64,000 nucleotides of DNA from Chitinophagaceae bacterium (GTDB taxonomy: Bacteria > Bacteroidota > Bacteroidia > Chitinophagales > Chitinophagaceae). Position numbers and translations under genes: made by a program. Shown here piece after piece: positions 44,895 through 53,408 of the stretch (positions are counted from its first letter, which is position 1; the number at the start of each line of letters is the position of its first letter). The stretch covers positions 147,816-211,815 of the forward strand of contig CANBQT010000001.1 in assembly GCA_947371755.1 (NCBI GenBank), written 5' to 3'. The notes beneath the pieces were generated by a model. The model was not told the DNA's origin, searched no databases, and was given only the letters and a program-made list of their open reading frames with translations.

Positions 44895-45357
44895 TCTGAA
44901 GTTCCTTCCATGGCGTTGTTCCATCCTCTGCTCTTACAAAATCAAAACGATCAGTTGTAGTAATTACTATTTCAGCAGTGGTATATACTTTACAGCCTTC
45001 CATTAGATGACCTCCGATGGTTTTCCCAGAACTATCACTGATTGAAAGATGCATATGAGACCCATTAACTGATAAAGTTCCTACAAGGCTTACAATTTCA
45101 AAATGACCAGATCCAGTATCTGTATTAGATTGATTGGCAAAACGTATATTATACCTGGTTAAGCTACCAACACAGGTATTGATCCAACCTGCTTTGATAT
45201 CGTGTTCCTTTACCACCTCTTCTATTCCTTTTTGCAGGTCTTCGCCAGGTTTCAATCGGAAAGCATAAACCTCTTCATGTTTCGACATATTAGTTTGTTT
45301 ACATGCTGGTAAAAAAAATAGTGCTAAAAAAAATATCGTCAATCTGTACATATTCAT
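44878..45357 (-). CDS. PPC/DUF296-domain lipoprotein
   Basis: A 159-residue protein from ATG 45357; the frame opens at a TTG two codons earlier. A signal with lipobox FLPAC (Cys19) is followed by a PPC (DUF296) domain: EEVYAFRLKPGEDL, ACVGSL-like NTCVGSLTRYNI, GHFEIVSLVGTLS, HMHLSISDSSGKTIGGHL and AEIVI. DUF296 domains are usually cytoplasmic DNA-binding modules fused to AT-hooks in plants, with stand-alone forms in bacteria. Here the lipobox implies an envelope-anchored form. Two His in the H-x-H motif could bind metal. The function is unknown. Confidence 0.78.
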   Translation of the reverse strand: MNMYRLTIFFLALFFLPACKQTNMSKHEEVYAFRLKPGEDLQKGIEEVVKEHDIKAGWINTCVGSLTRYNIRFANQSNTDTGSGHFEIVSLVGTLSVNGSHMHLSISDSSGKTIGGHLMEGCKVYTTAEIVITTTDRFDFVRAEDGTTPWKELQIKSKE

Positions 45358-45405
45358 TTTCAAATAAAGTTAACACTTTCAAATTCCTATATCACCACCT
45401 TATTT

Positions 45406-45447
45406 ACTTTTTACTTTTTACTTTTTACTTTTTACTTTTTACTTTTC
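45406..45447. repeat. Tandem heptamer repeat (ACTTTTT), about six copies
   Basis: Five perfect copies of ACTTTTT followed by one imperfect copy (ACTTTTC) lie 13 nt upstream of the lactonase ATG. It is the most regular of the seven runs of this type in the window and is a candidate for copy-number variation. Confidence 0.75.
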
Positions 45448-45459
45448 CCTCTATCTTAC

Positions 45460-46599
45460 ATGACCAAAATAAAACTTATGCGTTTCAAATTGCTATTAGC
45501 CATTTTATTATTGAGCACTGTATCTTTTGCACAGGATTTTTATCTTTTCGTTGGAACTTATACTTCCGGAACCAGCAAGGGTATTTATGTGTATCATTTC
45601 AATTCCAAAAATGGCACTGCAGAATGGGTAAGCAATACAGATCATGCAGAGAATCCATCGTTCTTAGCGGTTGCTCCGGATGGCAGACATTTGTATGCAG
45701 TGAATGAAGTAAATCAAAATGGAGCAGGACTAGTTTCTGCATATACTTTTGATCAGGCAAAAGGAACTTTAGATTTTTTAAACAAACAATCAAGTGGCAG
45801 TCAGGATCCATGTCATATTTCCATTACAAAAGATGGCAAATGGATAATGGTAGCCAATTATAGCGGTGGAAGTTTAGCCAGTTTTCCGGTAGAACCCAAT
45901 GGTGTACTTACATCTTTCACCCAACATATCGTGCATGATGGCAATAGCATTAATAAGGAAAGACAAGAGAAAGCCCATGTGCATTCTGTATTTTTCAGCC
46001 CTGATGAAAAATTTCTTTTAACACCAGACCTTGGAATGGATCAAGTGAATATTTATCAATTTGATACTTATATCAAGTCGCCTCTGCACAATGCAGCTCA
46101 GAAGTTTATTAGTTGTGAACCTGGAAGTGGCCCCAGGCATCTCGAATTTTCACCGAACGGAAAATTCGTTTACATCATTGAAGAATTAAGCGGAACAGTT
46201 TCAGTGCATAGTTATAATAATGGCACAACCAAATTTATACAGCGTATTGCTACACACCCTGCTGATTTTAATGGTCAACCCGGAAGTGCAGATATTCATG
46301 TCTCACAAGATGGCAGGTTTTTGTATGCTTCCAATAGAGGAAAAGAAAACAATATAGCCATCTTTAGAATTGATCAGAATAAAGGAACGTTAAGTTCAAT
46401 CGGATATGAACCAACAAAAGGTGAGGGACCAAGAAATTTCAGCATCGACCCAACCGGAAATTATCTATTAGTAGCTAATCAATTAACCAGCACCATAGAG
46501 ATCTTTAAAAGAGATAGAAATAGTGGTTTACTAAAAAACACTGGCAACAGCATTAGCATTCCTAATCCAGTTTGTTTGAAATTTTTAGCAAAGAAATAA
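45460..46599 (+). CDS. Lactonase-family seven-bladed beta-propeller (6-phosphogluconolactonase-like)
   Basis: A 379-residue protein. The first 25 residues form an export signal ending FAQ; ATG 45478 (MRFKLL) is an alternative start that gives a more compact signal. The body has repeated propeller blades: FVGTYTSGTSKGIYVY, NPSFLAVAPDGRHLYAVNE, GPRHLEFSPNGKFVYI and GPRNFSIDPTGNYLLVANQ. This matches the YbhE/Pgl family, but export argues against a role in the cytoplasmic pentose-phosphate pathway; a periplasmic sugar lactone is more likely. A tandem repeat sits directly upstream. Confidence 0.85.
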   Translation: MTKIKLMRFKLLLAILLLSTVSFAQDFYLFVGTYTSGTSKGIYVYHFNSKNGTAEWVSNTDHAENPSFLAVAPDGRHLYAVNEVNQNGAGLVSAYTFDQAKGTLDFLNKQSSGSQDPCHISITKDGKWIMVANYSGGSLASFPVEPNGVLTSFTQHIVHDGNSINKERQEKAHVHSVFFSPDEKFLLTPDLGMDQVNIYQFDTYIKSPLHNAAQKFISCEPGSGPRHLEFSPNGKFVYIIEELSGTVSVHSYNNGTTKFIQRIATHPADFNGQPGSADIHVSQDGRFLYASNRGKENNIAIFRIDQNKGTLSSIGYEPTKGEGPRNFSIDPTGNYLLVANQLTSTIEIFKRDRNSGLLKNTGNSISIPNPVCLKFLAKK

Positions 46600-46609
46600 T
46601 TCGTTCCTA

Positions 46610-46643
46610 GCCCTTTCATTTTTTATGCGAAAGATGGAAGGGC
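46610..46643. terminator. Shared hairpin between convergent genes
   Basis: GCCCTTTCAT pairs with ATGGAAGGGC (10 bp, one G-T) between the lactonase and sugar-transferase stops. The T tracts on either side are weak, so termination by this hairpin is plausible but not certain. Confidence 0.5.
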
Positions 46644-46645
46644 AT

Positions 46646-47824
46646 TTATACACTCTCTTTCTGGAACAATGCAGGGACCGTTTTTAAGATCAATAAAATA
46701 TCATAAAAGAAAGAATGATTCTTAGCATAATCATTATCCAACAGTAATCTTTCTTCTTCAGACATTGCTCCTTTACCTCTTTTTTCTACCTGCCAAAGTC
46801 CGGTAATACCAGCAGGAGCCATAAAACGAAGAGCATATTTATCGGTGGTTAATTTTTCGGCTTCATAAACAGGAAGCGGCCTATTTCCAACTATACTCAT
46901 ATCTCCTATCAAGACATTTAATAATTGAGGTAATTCGTCGATACTGGTATTTCGTAAAATCTTACCCACTTTAGTAACGCGAGGATCATCTTTAATTTTA
47001 ATAAATGCAGCGTTTGCCGTAGCTTTTTTAAGGATGGAATATTTTTTCTCACACCAATGATGGTTGTCGGCATATACAGGGAAACGACAAACTCCTCCGC
47101 TGGCCATGCACCAATCGCAAATCACAGGAGAATCGTCGGTTAAAGAATCACTAATAGTAGCATCAATATTATATTGATTGAGGTGTTTTAAATCTTTCAG
47201 TCGTTGATCAGCATTTACATACATTGAACGAAACTTAAAGAACTTAAATATTTTATAACCCGTACCCACACGTAAAGAATAATAAAAAACTGGTCCTTTT
47301 GATTCGATGGCAACTGCTAATATTACTAAAATAAGTATTGGAGAGAGAACAATCAATACAGAACTTGCAAAAAAAATATCGAAGATCCTTTTGAACAATG
47401 GTGTCTTATAGGGCTTAAAGTCGTTCTTTTGAAAACTTTTATTAATCTGCACCCAATAATGAATACAGAAATTAATTCTAATTTCTAACGATTTGGATTC
47501 TATTGGATAAACAAAAACATCAGTAACACCTGCATTAAGGGCTACGCTTTTCATGTTTTCATTAGCAAACTTTGTAATGATAAAAAACGGAATGCGTTGC
47601 AGACCTTTTTTTTGCAGAAAATCAAGAATAGATATTCCATAAGAACCCATAATCTCTCCTTGTGAAATGATCGCTACTATAGGCAACTCATGGATACTCC
47701 ATTGGGCACACAAATCAATCACACTTGTAAATCGTTTCAAAACAGCAGTGTTGAAATTGCATGATTCAAGCAAACGTAATGACTCATCATCAGTATTTAA
47801 TACAGCTATAATTGGGGCACTCAT
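46646..47824 (-). CDS. Pseudo-receiver-fused undecaprenyl-phosphate sugar transferase
   Basis: A 392-residue protein. Residues 1-125 resemble a response-regulator receiver fold (IIAVLNTDDESLRLLE, IPFFIITKFANENM, VYPIESKSLEIRI), but the phospho-acceptor position reads IISQGE with no Asp. A membrane hairpin (about 146-172) precedes the bacterial sugar-transferase domain: FKFRSMYVNAD, the DDPRVTKVGKILRNTSIDELPQ active region, SIVGNRPLP and PAGITGLWQV. An insertion at about 230-262 carries C236, C239, C246, H255, H256 and C258. Such enzymes load the first sugar phosphate onto undecaprenyl phosphate for exopolysaccharide. It lies 10 bp after a response-regulator gene. Confidence 0.88.
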   Translation of the reverse strand: MSAPIIAVLNTDDESLRLLESCNFNTAVLKRFTSVIDLCAQWSIHELPIVAIISQGEIMGSYGISILDFLQKKGLQRIPFFIITKFANENMKSVALNAGVTDVFVYPIESKSLEIRINFCIHYWVQINKSFQKNDFKPYKTPLFKRIFDIFFASSVLIVLSPILILVILAVAIESKGPVFYYSLRVGTGYKIFKFFKFRSMYVNADQRLKDLKHLNQYNIDATISDSLTDDSPVICDWCMASGGVCRFPVYADNHHWCEKKYSILKKATANAAFIKIKDDPRVTKVGKILRNTSIDELPQLLNVLIGDMSIVGNRPLPVYEAEKLTTDKYALRFMAPAGITGLWQVEKRGKGAMSEEERLLLDNDYAKNHSFFYDILLILKTVPALFQKESV

Positions 47825-47834
47825 GAATGATACA

Positions 47835-48236
47835 TTATTTATTTTTACCCAACCTTCTGAGGATATTTTTTAATCTAGCATCCAATTCTCTTGGATTAAA
47901 CGGTTTGTTTAAGAAATCATCCGCACCTGCTTCTAAACATTTGATCCGGTTTTCAATATCATCTTTTCCAGACAATATGATAAATGGAATGGATTTAAAA
48001 AAACCACTATTTCTGATCTGTACTAAAAAACTCATCCCATCCAAACCAGGAACATTTAAATCTGACAAAATGATATCAGGTATATTTCCACTTTGCAAAT
48101 AATTCATACCCTCTAAACCATCTGTGAAAATAGTTACGTGAAAATTTTCACTCAGTATCTCATTTAAAATTGATTGAATAAATGCATCATCTTCAATTAC
48201 TAGCACTGAAGGCTTAGTTATGTTTAGATTGCCCAT
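47835..48236 (-). CDS. Single-domain response regulator
   Basis: A 133-residue receiver domain with no output domain. The acidic triad is E15-D16-D17, the phospho-acceptor is Asp59 in IILSDLNVPGLDG, and the conserved Lys is in LNKPFNP near 115. No histidine kinase is adjacent. The gene is 10 bp upstream of the pseudo-receiver sugar transferase and very likely co-transcribed, suggesting that it regulates that enzyme by protein contact. Confidence 0.9.
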   Translation of the reverse strand: MGNLNITKPSVLVIEDDAFIQSILNEILSENFHVTIFTDGLEGMNYLQSGNIPDIILSDLNVPGLDGMSFLVQIRNSGFFKSIPFIILSGKDDIENRIKCLEAGADDFLNKPFNPRELDARLKNILRRLGKNK

Positions 48237-48303
48237 AGTTTGTACGAAATAATTAATCTAAAATCCCAAAGCTTTAAAAATACAATAAAAACATCATGTA
48301 TTA

Positions 48304-49983
48304 TTAATTTTTAAGCCTTGTTTTAAGACTTACTAGTTCAATTTCAAAAACCAATACACTATTAGGGGGAATCAGCTGACTACGATTTCTAATAGTATAT
48401 GCCAGGCCAGAAGGAATGACCAATTGAATCTTTGACCCCAATTTAGTTTGAGCAAGACCCAACTGCCAACCTTTAATCAATCTACTTAAAGGAAAAGTAG
48501 CCGGTTTTTCTTTGGTCTGGTCAAAAACAGTTCCATCTTTCAATAGATACCCTTTATAGAATACTGTAACTGTATCTGTGACGGAAACTACTTTACCAGT
48601 CCCTTCTTTCAACATATTAAAGTATACCCCGGAGCGATTGCCCATGGTATCAATTTGTTTGTTTTTAATGGCATTAAATATTAATTGTTGATCAAGTAAT
48701 GCTTGAATCACACTATCTGCATTTCTAGTTAGGTCAATTGTTGGCTTAATATTTTTAGCAGGTCTCAGATAACTTTCTCCGAATTTGGTATTGGCAGGTT
48801 TAAAACCGCCATTCCATAAATAAAACATTCCTCCTTCCATTCCTCCACCATAATCAATTCTATCACCAGCCTTACCAGTAGCATCATAAGAAAAACGAGA
48901 TTCCGTTAATTCAACCCATGTGCCATTTTCTCTCTGTCCCCACTGATTTCCGAAATAAGCATAACGTTGTAGTTGTCCATTAACCCCAACAAAATTTTCA
49001 TTGAAAGAATATAAATTCCGAAGTGTTTTGCCATCTTTAGGTGCTCTGAATGAAGCGATTAATTTCCATTTCTGTTGTTCGGGTAAAAAGAAATAACCCG
49101 TGTAGGTAGTTGTTTGAGATGCACTATCAGTGAGTGCCGTTACTAACATTTTATAAGTAACCCCTGTTTTCCATGGATACACCCAATGACTATGGCCGCC
49201 TGTTCCTTCATTTCCAAAATCATCTGCAAAAACGCCATCGCCTTTGGCCAATAATTTTACTTTATTTGAATCTGCTACATTCGATCGATTTACTGCTTCA
49301 TTACCTGCATCCCATACTGAAAAAATTACCCTACGTTCCTTTTCACTATTCACCTGTATTCCGAAATAACCCCTGGAAAAACCATTAGACATATAATAAC
49401 TGTGAATGATATCCGCATTTTCAGGAATCGTTATTTCATTATAAAATGAAATAAGTTTAGTAGTATCTGAAATCGGATAACGCAAATGAACAGATGCCGC
49501 ATTTCTCCTGGATTTTTTGTTGAAATGAATTCCAGTAACTGCCCGACCGCTCAATTCTATACTGGAAATATCTGCGATGGCATTACCCCCTTTTTTCAAA
49601 CCTTTTATTTTAATGGAATAGAATCCACTGTCTGTAATATCGATAGTGCCTACAAGCTTTTTTTGAAAATCTTTACTATCTGGTATATTTAATCGGAAAC
49701 TTTTATGATTGATTTCTACACTCACAACAGAACCAGCTTGGGCATTTTTCACATTCAATTCAATATTGAGCTTACCAGTATTGGCAAGATGGAAAAAATA
49801 TTGAATTTCCTGTTTTAAATCCGTCCAGTGTTGCAGACCCTTACCCTGCTGAAAAAGGCTTTCATCTTCTTCCTCAGCAGGAACAGCATAGCCAGTATTC
49901 GCTGGAATGGACACAGCATTCTGAGAAAACGAATTGAAAATGAAAAGGAATGAAAAGGAAAATACAATGACTATTCTGCGCAT
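48304..49983 (-). CDS. DUF5077/DUF3472 protein fused to an FKBP-type peptidyl-prolyl isomerase
   Basis: A 559-residue exported protein. The signal peptide covers about 1-20 (FNSFSQ). A DUF5077-like beta-domain (about 25-140) is followed by DUF3472 (about 170-400), recognised by YYMSNGFSRGYFGIQVNS, GGHSHWVYPWKTG and YGGGMEGGMFYLWNGGF. The C-terminal FKBP domain (about 455-555) has TVTVFYKGYLLKDGTVFDQT and VIPSGLAYTIRN. The fusion of a probable carbohydrate-related module with a folding enzyme is uncommon. The isomerase part lacks some usual aromatic pocket residues, so activity should be checked. Downstream genes are not tightly spaced. Confidence 0.78.
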   Translation of the reverse strand: MRRIVIVFSFSFLFIFNSFSQNAVSIPANTGYAVPAEEEDESLFQQGKGLQHWTDLKQEIQYFFHLANTGKLNIELNVKNAQAGSVVSVEINHKSFRLNIPDSKDFQKKLVGTIDITDSGFYSIKIKGLKKGGNAIADISSIELSGRAVTGIHFNKKSRRNAASVHLRYPISDTTKLISFYNEITIPENADIIHSYYMSNGFSRGYFGIQVNSEKERRVIFSVWDAGNEAVNRSNVADSNKVKLLAKGDGVFADDFGNEGTGGHSHWVYPWKTGVTYKMLVTALTDSASQTTTYTGYFFLPEQQKWKLIASFRAPKDGKTLRNLYSFNENFVGVNGQLQRYAYFGNQWGQRENGTWVELTESRFSYDATGKAGDRIDYGGGMEGGMFYLWNGGFKPANTKFGESYLRPAKNIKPTIDLTRNADSVIQALLDQQLIFNAIKNKQIDTMGNRSGVYFNMLKEGTGKVVSVTDTVTVFYKGYLLKDGTVFDQTKEKPATFPLSRLIKGWQLGLAQTKLGSKIQLVIPSGLAYTIRNRSQLIPPNSVLVFEIELVSLKTRLKN

Positions 49984-50055
49984 AACAACATATTAAGACC
50001 TTCAAACTTAATAAAATCCCTTTCTCCCTGGATAAAATTATTAATTAAAAATTAA

Positions 50056-50088
50056 TTAAACGTTTGTTTAATTCAAACAATTGTTTAA
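50056..50088. promoter_or_regulatory. Operator-like dyad upstream of the TetR efflux operon
   Basis: The sequence is symmetric about 50072: TTAAAC, gt, TTGTTT, AATTC, AAACAA, tt, GTTTAA. Twelve bases per arm pair and only two are mismatched. It lies 22 bp upstream of the TetR start and is the right size for a TetR dimer, so autoregulation of the operon is likely. Confidence 0.7.
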
Positions 50089-50109
50089 AATTTGTGTTTT
50101 ACTTGAAAC

Positions 50110-50751
50110 ATGAGCCTCGATAAAAAAGAACATATTATGGAAGTAGCGGTTGCCCTTTTTGCAGAAAAGGGGTTTGAAGGCACTTCTATTCGAGATCTGG
50201 CCCATCAGGCTGATGTAAATATTGCCATGATTAATTATTATTTCGGCAGTAAGGAAAAGCTTTTTGTATCACTACTCGAAAATAAAGCCCGTTTTATGCG
50301 GGAGAAGATTGATGCAGTGCAAAATGATACTTCCCTGACTGAAATTGAAAAAATAAATCAAATCATCGACGGATATGTGAATCGTTTTCTTTCACAACCT
50401 GCCTTTCACAGAGTTTTACAACAAGAATTGCTTGTTACCAATCGTGAAATGCTGCATCAGAATGTGATTGAGCTTTTTACTAAAAATACACATGACGTAG
50501 TTGCTATTATAGAAAAAGGGATTCGAAAAAAGGTGTTTAGAAAAGTAGACCCGCAATTGCTTTTTGCTTCCATAATAGGCACCATCAATCAGGTGATGCT
50601 TTCAAGAAGTATGTGCAATATTCTATTGAATAAAGATCCTGGCAGCGATCCTTATCAAGATCCCGAATTAAAAAAACGTATCACACAACATATTAAACAA
50701 ATGGTTCAAGACCATTTATTGATTCAACCAGCAATACAAAAACAGAAATAA
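50110..50751 (+). CDS. TetR/AcrR family transcriptional repressor
   Basis: A 213-residue regulator. The N-terminal helix-turn-helix, KGFEGTSIRDLAHQADVN followed by IAMINYYFGSKEKLF, is canonical TetR. The C-terminal ligand domain carries HRVLQQELLVTNREML. It is the first gene of a four-gene efflux operon, overlapping the HlyD gene by 1 bp (TAATG). A perfect-arm dyad upstream is the likely operator. The inducer is unknown. Confidence 0.93.
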   Translation: MSLDKKEHIMEVAVALFAEKGFEGTSIRDLAHQADVNIAMINYYFGSKEKLFVSLLENKARFMREKIDAVQNDTSLTEIEKINQIIDGYVNRFLSQPAFHRVLQQELLVTNREMLHQNVIELFTKNTHDVVAIIEKGIRKKVFRKVDPQLLFASIIGTINQVMLSRSMCNILLNKDPGSDPYQDPELKKRITQHIKQMVQDHLLIQPAIQKQK

Positions 50752-51794
50752 TGGAACAAGCACCTGAAAAAAAGAAAAGTTCTCCGATCCGATTTATCAT
50801 TATGGGATTAATCTTATTGATTGGCGGTTACTATGGATATGTGAAAGTACATTTCGCAATGACGCATGAATCAACAGACAATGCACAAATTGAGACGCAA
50901 ATTGAACCTGTATTACCAAGGGTTGCCGGCTATGTGAAAACAATTGCAGTAAAAGATTATGATAGCGTAAAAACTGGAGATCTTTTAGTTGAGCTAGACG
51001 ATGCAGAACTACAACAGCAATTAGAAGAAATGCAAGCTGATTATGCACAAGCAGAAGTAGATATCATAAATGCAAAGGCTGCTTTAAACAACGCCATTGT
51101 TTCTTTAAAAGTAAACAAGGGAAATATTGATATCAGCGCCTTGAAAAAACAAAAAGCTTTAGAAGACCTCCAAAGAGATCAAAATTTGTTTCATAGTGAA
51201 GCTATCACCAAAAAACAATTAGATGATAGCAAATTCAATGCAGAAAATGCTTCCAAACAACTCGATAATAGTCAGAACGACTTAAGCTCTGCCCAAAGCA
51301 GAATTGCCGTATTAGAAGCAAATGTCAGAAAAGCTGAAGCTGCATTGGCAGTAAAGCAATCTCGCATCAATCAGCAAAAATTGAAGCTTACCTATACAAA
51401 AATTTATGCTCCCCAAAACGGTAGGATTGGAAAGAAAACAGTAAGTGAAGGGCAATTTGTACAAGCTGGCACGCCCCTATTTTCAATTGTAAATGATAGC
51501 TTATTCTGGGTAGTAGGAAATTTCAAAGAGAATCAATTATACGCTCTAAGTGTTGGGAAAAAAGTTGATATTACTATTGATGCTTATCCTGACCTTAAAA
51601 TCAAAGGAACTGTAGCCAACTTAAGTGAAGCAACTGGTGCCAAATTTGCCTTATTACCTCCTGATAATGCAAGTGGAAATTTCGTAAAAGTTACACAACG
51701 CGTACCTGTGAAAATCTGGATTGAGGAGGTAGCAAAATATAAAAAAGAATTACGCGCCGGATTAAGCGTGAATGTAGTAGCAGAAAACAAATAG
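50751..51794 (+). CDS. HlyD/EmrA-type membrane fusion protein
   Basis: A 347-residue periplasmic adaptor with one N-terminal membrane segment (about 12-30). The split lipoyl domain is around STDNAQIETQIEPVLPRVAGYV and YAPQNGRIGKKTVSEGQFV, separated by a coiled-coil hairpin of about 100 residues rich in Ala, Gln and Asn. It connects the MFS pump at 51800 to the TolC at 53409. Confidence 0.92.
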   Translation: MEQAPEKKKSSPIRFIIMGLILLIGGYYGYVKVHFAMTHESTDNAQIETQIEPVLPRVAGYVKTIAVKDYDSVKTGDLLVELDDAELQQQLEEMQADYAQAEVDIINAKAALNNAIVSLKVNKGNIDISALKKQKALEDLQRDQNLFHSEAITKKQLDDSKFNAENASKQLDNSQNDLSSAQSRIAVLEANVRKAEAALAVKQSRINQQKLKLTYTKIYAPQNGRIGKKTVSEGQFVQAGTPLFSIVNDSLFWVVGNFKENQLYALSVGKKVDITIDAYPDLKIKGTVANLSEATGAKFALLPPDNASGNFVKVTQRVPVKIWIEEVAKYKKELRAGLSVNVVAENK

Positions 51795-51799
51795 CATTT

Positions 51800-53374
51800 A
51801 TGGCAACCCCAAAAGGATTTGCACAAGCAATTATTGTAATTACCACAATTGCAGCAGCGGTAATGGAATTGGTAGACACTTCCATTGTTAATGTTGCATT
51901 GAACGACATGAGTGGTAGCCTTGGTGTGAATATCGAGGATATCAGTTGGGTGATTACGGCTTATGCCATCGCTAATGTAATCATCATTCCTTTAACTGGT
52001 TTTTTAGCAGAATACTTTGGAAGAAAGAACTACTATATTGTTTCAATGATCATTTTTACACTGGCTTCATATATGTGTGGCCAGTCAACCAGTCTTGTTG
52101 AGATTATCATTTGGCGGTTTATTCAAGGTATTGGTGGTGGTGCATTATTATCTACCTCGCAATCCATTTTATTTGATGCTTTTGAACCAAAAGATAGAGG
52201 CAAAGCCGCTGGTTTATTTGGAATGGGAATTGTATTAGGTCCTACACTAGGCCCCACTTTAGGTGGTTATCTGATGGAACATTTCAGTTGGCCTCTGATC
52301 TTTTTAGTAAACATTCCGATTGGTATAGTTGCAACTACCCTTGCAATGATTTTTATTGATAAAAAAGATGGTGAGGGTAAAAACAAATCCAATATCAAAA
52401 TCGATTATGTGGGCATCGGATTGTTAATGGCTGGAATTAGCTGTTTGCAATATGTTTTAGAAAGAGGTGAAACGGAAGATTGGTTCAGTAGTTATTCTAT
52501 ACGTGTCTGTTCCATGGTTGCTGCAATAAGTTTAGGTCTATTTGTTTGGCAGGAATTAAAAGTAAAACAACCGGCAGTAAATGTTCGTCTACTTGGCAAT
52601 AGAAATTTGAGTGTGACCACCATTTTCACTTTTGTAGCAGGCTTTGGACTTTTCACCTCAGTTTTTGTTTACCCTGTTTTAGCTCAAAGGGTTTTAGGTT
52701 TTACACCATATGAAACAGGTTTAGCATTATTGGCCCCAACTTTATTTGGAGTTATTGTAATGCCCATAATGGGAATTCTTTTGAGTAAGGGCGTTCCTCC
52801 CCTACCATTTATTGCAGTAGGTTTTTCTTTATTCGTTGTTTACGCATTCATGAATTCTCGCGTAAGTCTGGATATAGGAAAGGGAGATCTCTTCTGGTTA
52901 TTTGTTATTCGGTCATTGGGTATTGCGATGAGTCAGTTACCATTGATCAATCAGGCAGTAGCGGGACTGCATCCAAAAGATTATGCAACAGGGATTGGAT
53001 TAAATAATATGGTGCGACAATTAGGTGGTGCTTTTGGGATTGCAGTTGCCAATAACTATATAGCCCGGCAATACTCACAACATCGGTCAGACCTCGTTAG
53101 TGGAATGCAGAATGGTTCAGCAGCAGTAAATAGTATAGCTCAAAACATTACCAGCAAAACAGGCGATATTGCCAATATCGCTAATACGAAAGCATTAACA
53201 ATTTTAAACGGATCAGTGGAACGGCAATCTTACTATTTAGCGTACTTAGATACTTTTAGATTAATTGGTATATTCTTTTTATGCGTGCTTCCATTGTTAT
53301 TCTTTTTGAGGGTGAAGAAAAAGACTCCTCAAGAATTAGCGGTGGCCATGAAAGCTGCATCAGAAGCTCATTAA
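51800..53374 (+). CDS. DHA2-family MFS drug efflux transporter (EmrB-like)
   Basis: A 524-residue protein with 14 predicted membrane segments. The DHA2 motifs are LVDTSIVNVALNDMSG (motif D1), the GFLAEYFGRKNYY loop (motif A) and GMGIVLGPTLGPTLGG (motif C). It exports toxic compounds by proton antiport. It lies 5 bp after the HlyD gene and 34 bp before TolC; together they form a tripartite pump. Confidence 0.93.
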   Translation: MATPKGFAQAIIVITTIAAAVMELVDTSIVNVALNDMSGSLGVNIEDISWVITAYAIANVIIIPLTGFLAEYFGRKNYYIVSMIIFTLASYMCGQSTSLVEIIIWRFIQGIGGGALLSTSQSILFDAFEPKDRGKAAGLFGMGIVLGPTLGPTLGGYLMEHFSWPLIFLVNIPIGIVATTLAMIFIDKKDGEGKNKSNIKIDYVGIGLLMAGISCLQYVLERGETEDWFSSYSIRVCSMVAAISLGLFVWQELKVKQPAVNVRLLGNRNLSVTTIFTFVAGFGLFTSVFVYPVLAQRVLGFTPYETGLALLAPTLFGVIVMPIMGILLSKGVPPLPFIAVGFSLFVVYAFMNSRVSLDIGKGDLFWLFVIRSLGIAMSQLPLINQAVAGLHPKDYATGIGLNNMVRQLGGAFGIAVANNYIARQYSQHRSDLVSGMQNGSAAVNSIAQNITSKTGDIANIANTKALTILNGSVERQSYYLAYLDTFRLIGIFFLCVLPLLFFLRVKKKTPQELAVAMKAASEAH

Positions 53375-53408
53375 AAAAATTGACAACAGAATTTATAAAA
53401 CACAGTTC

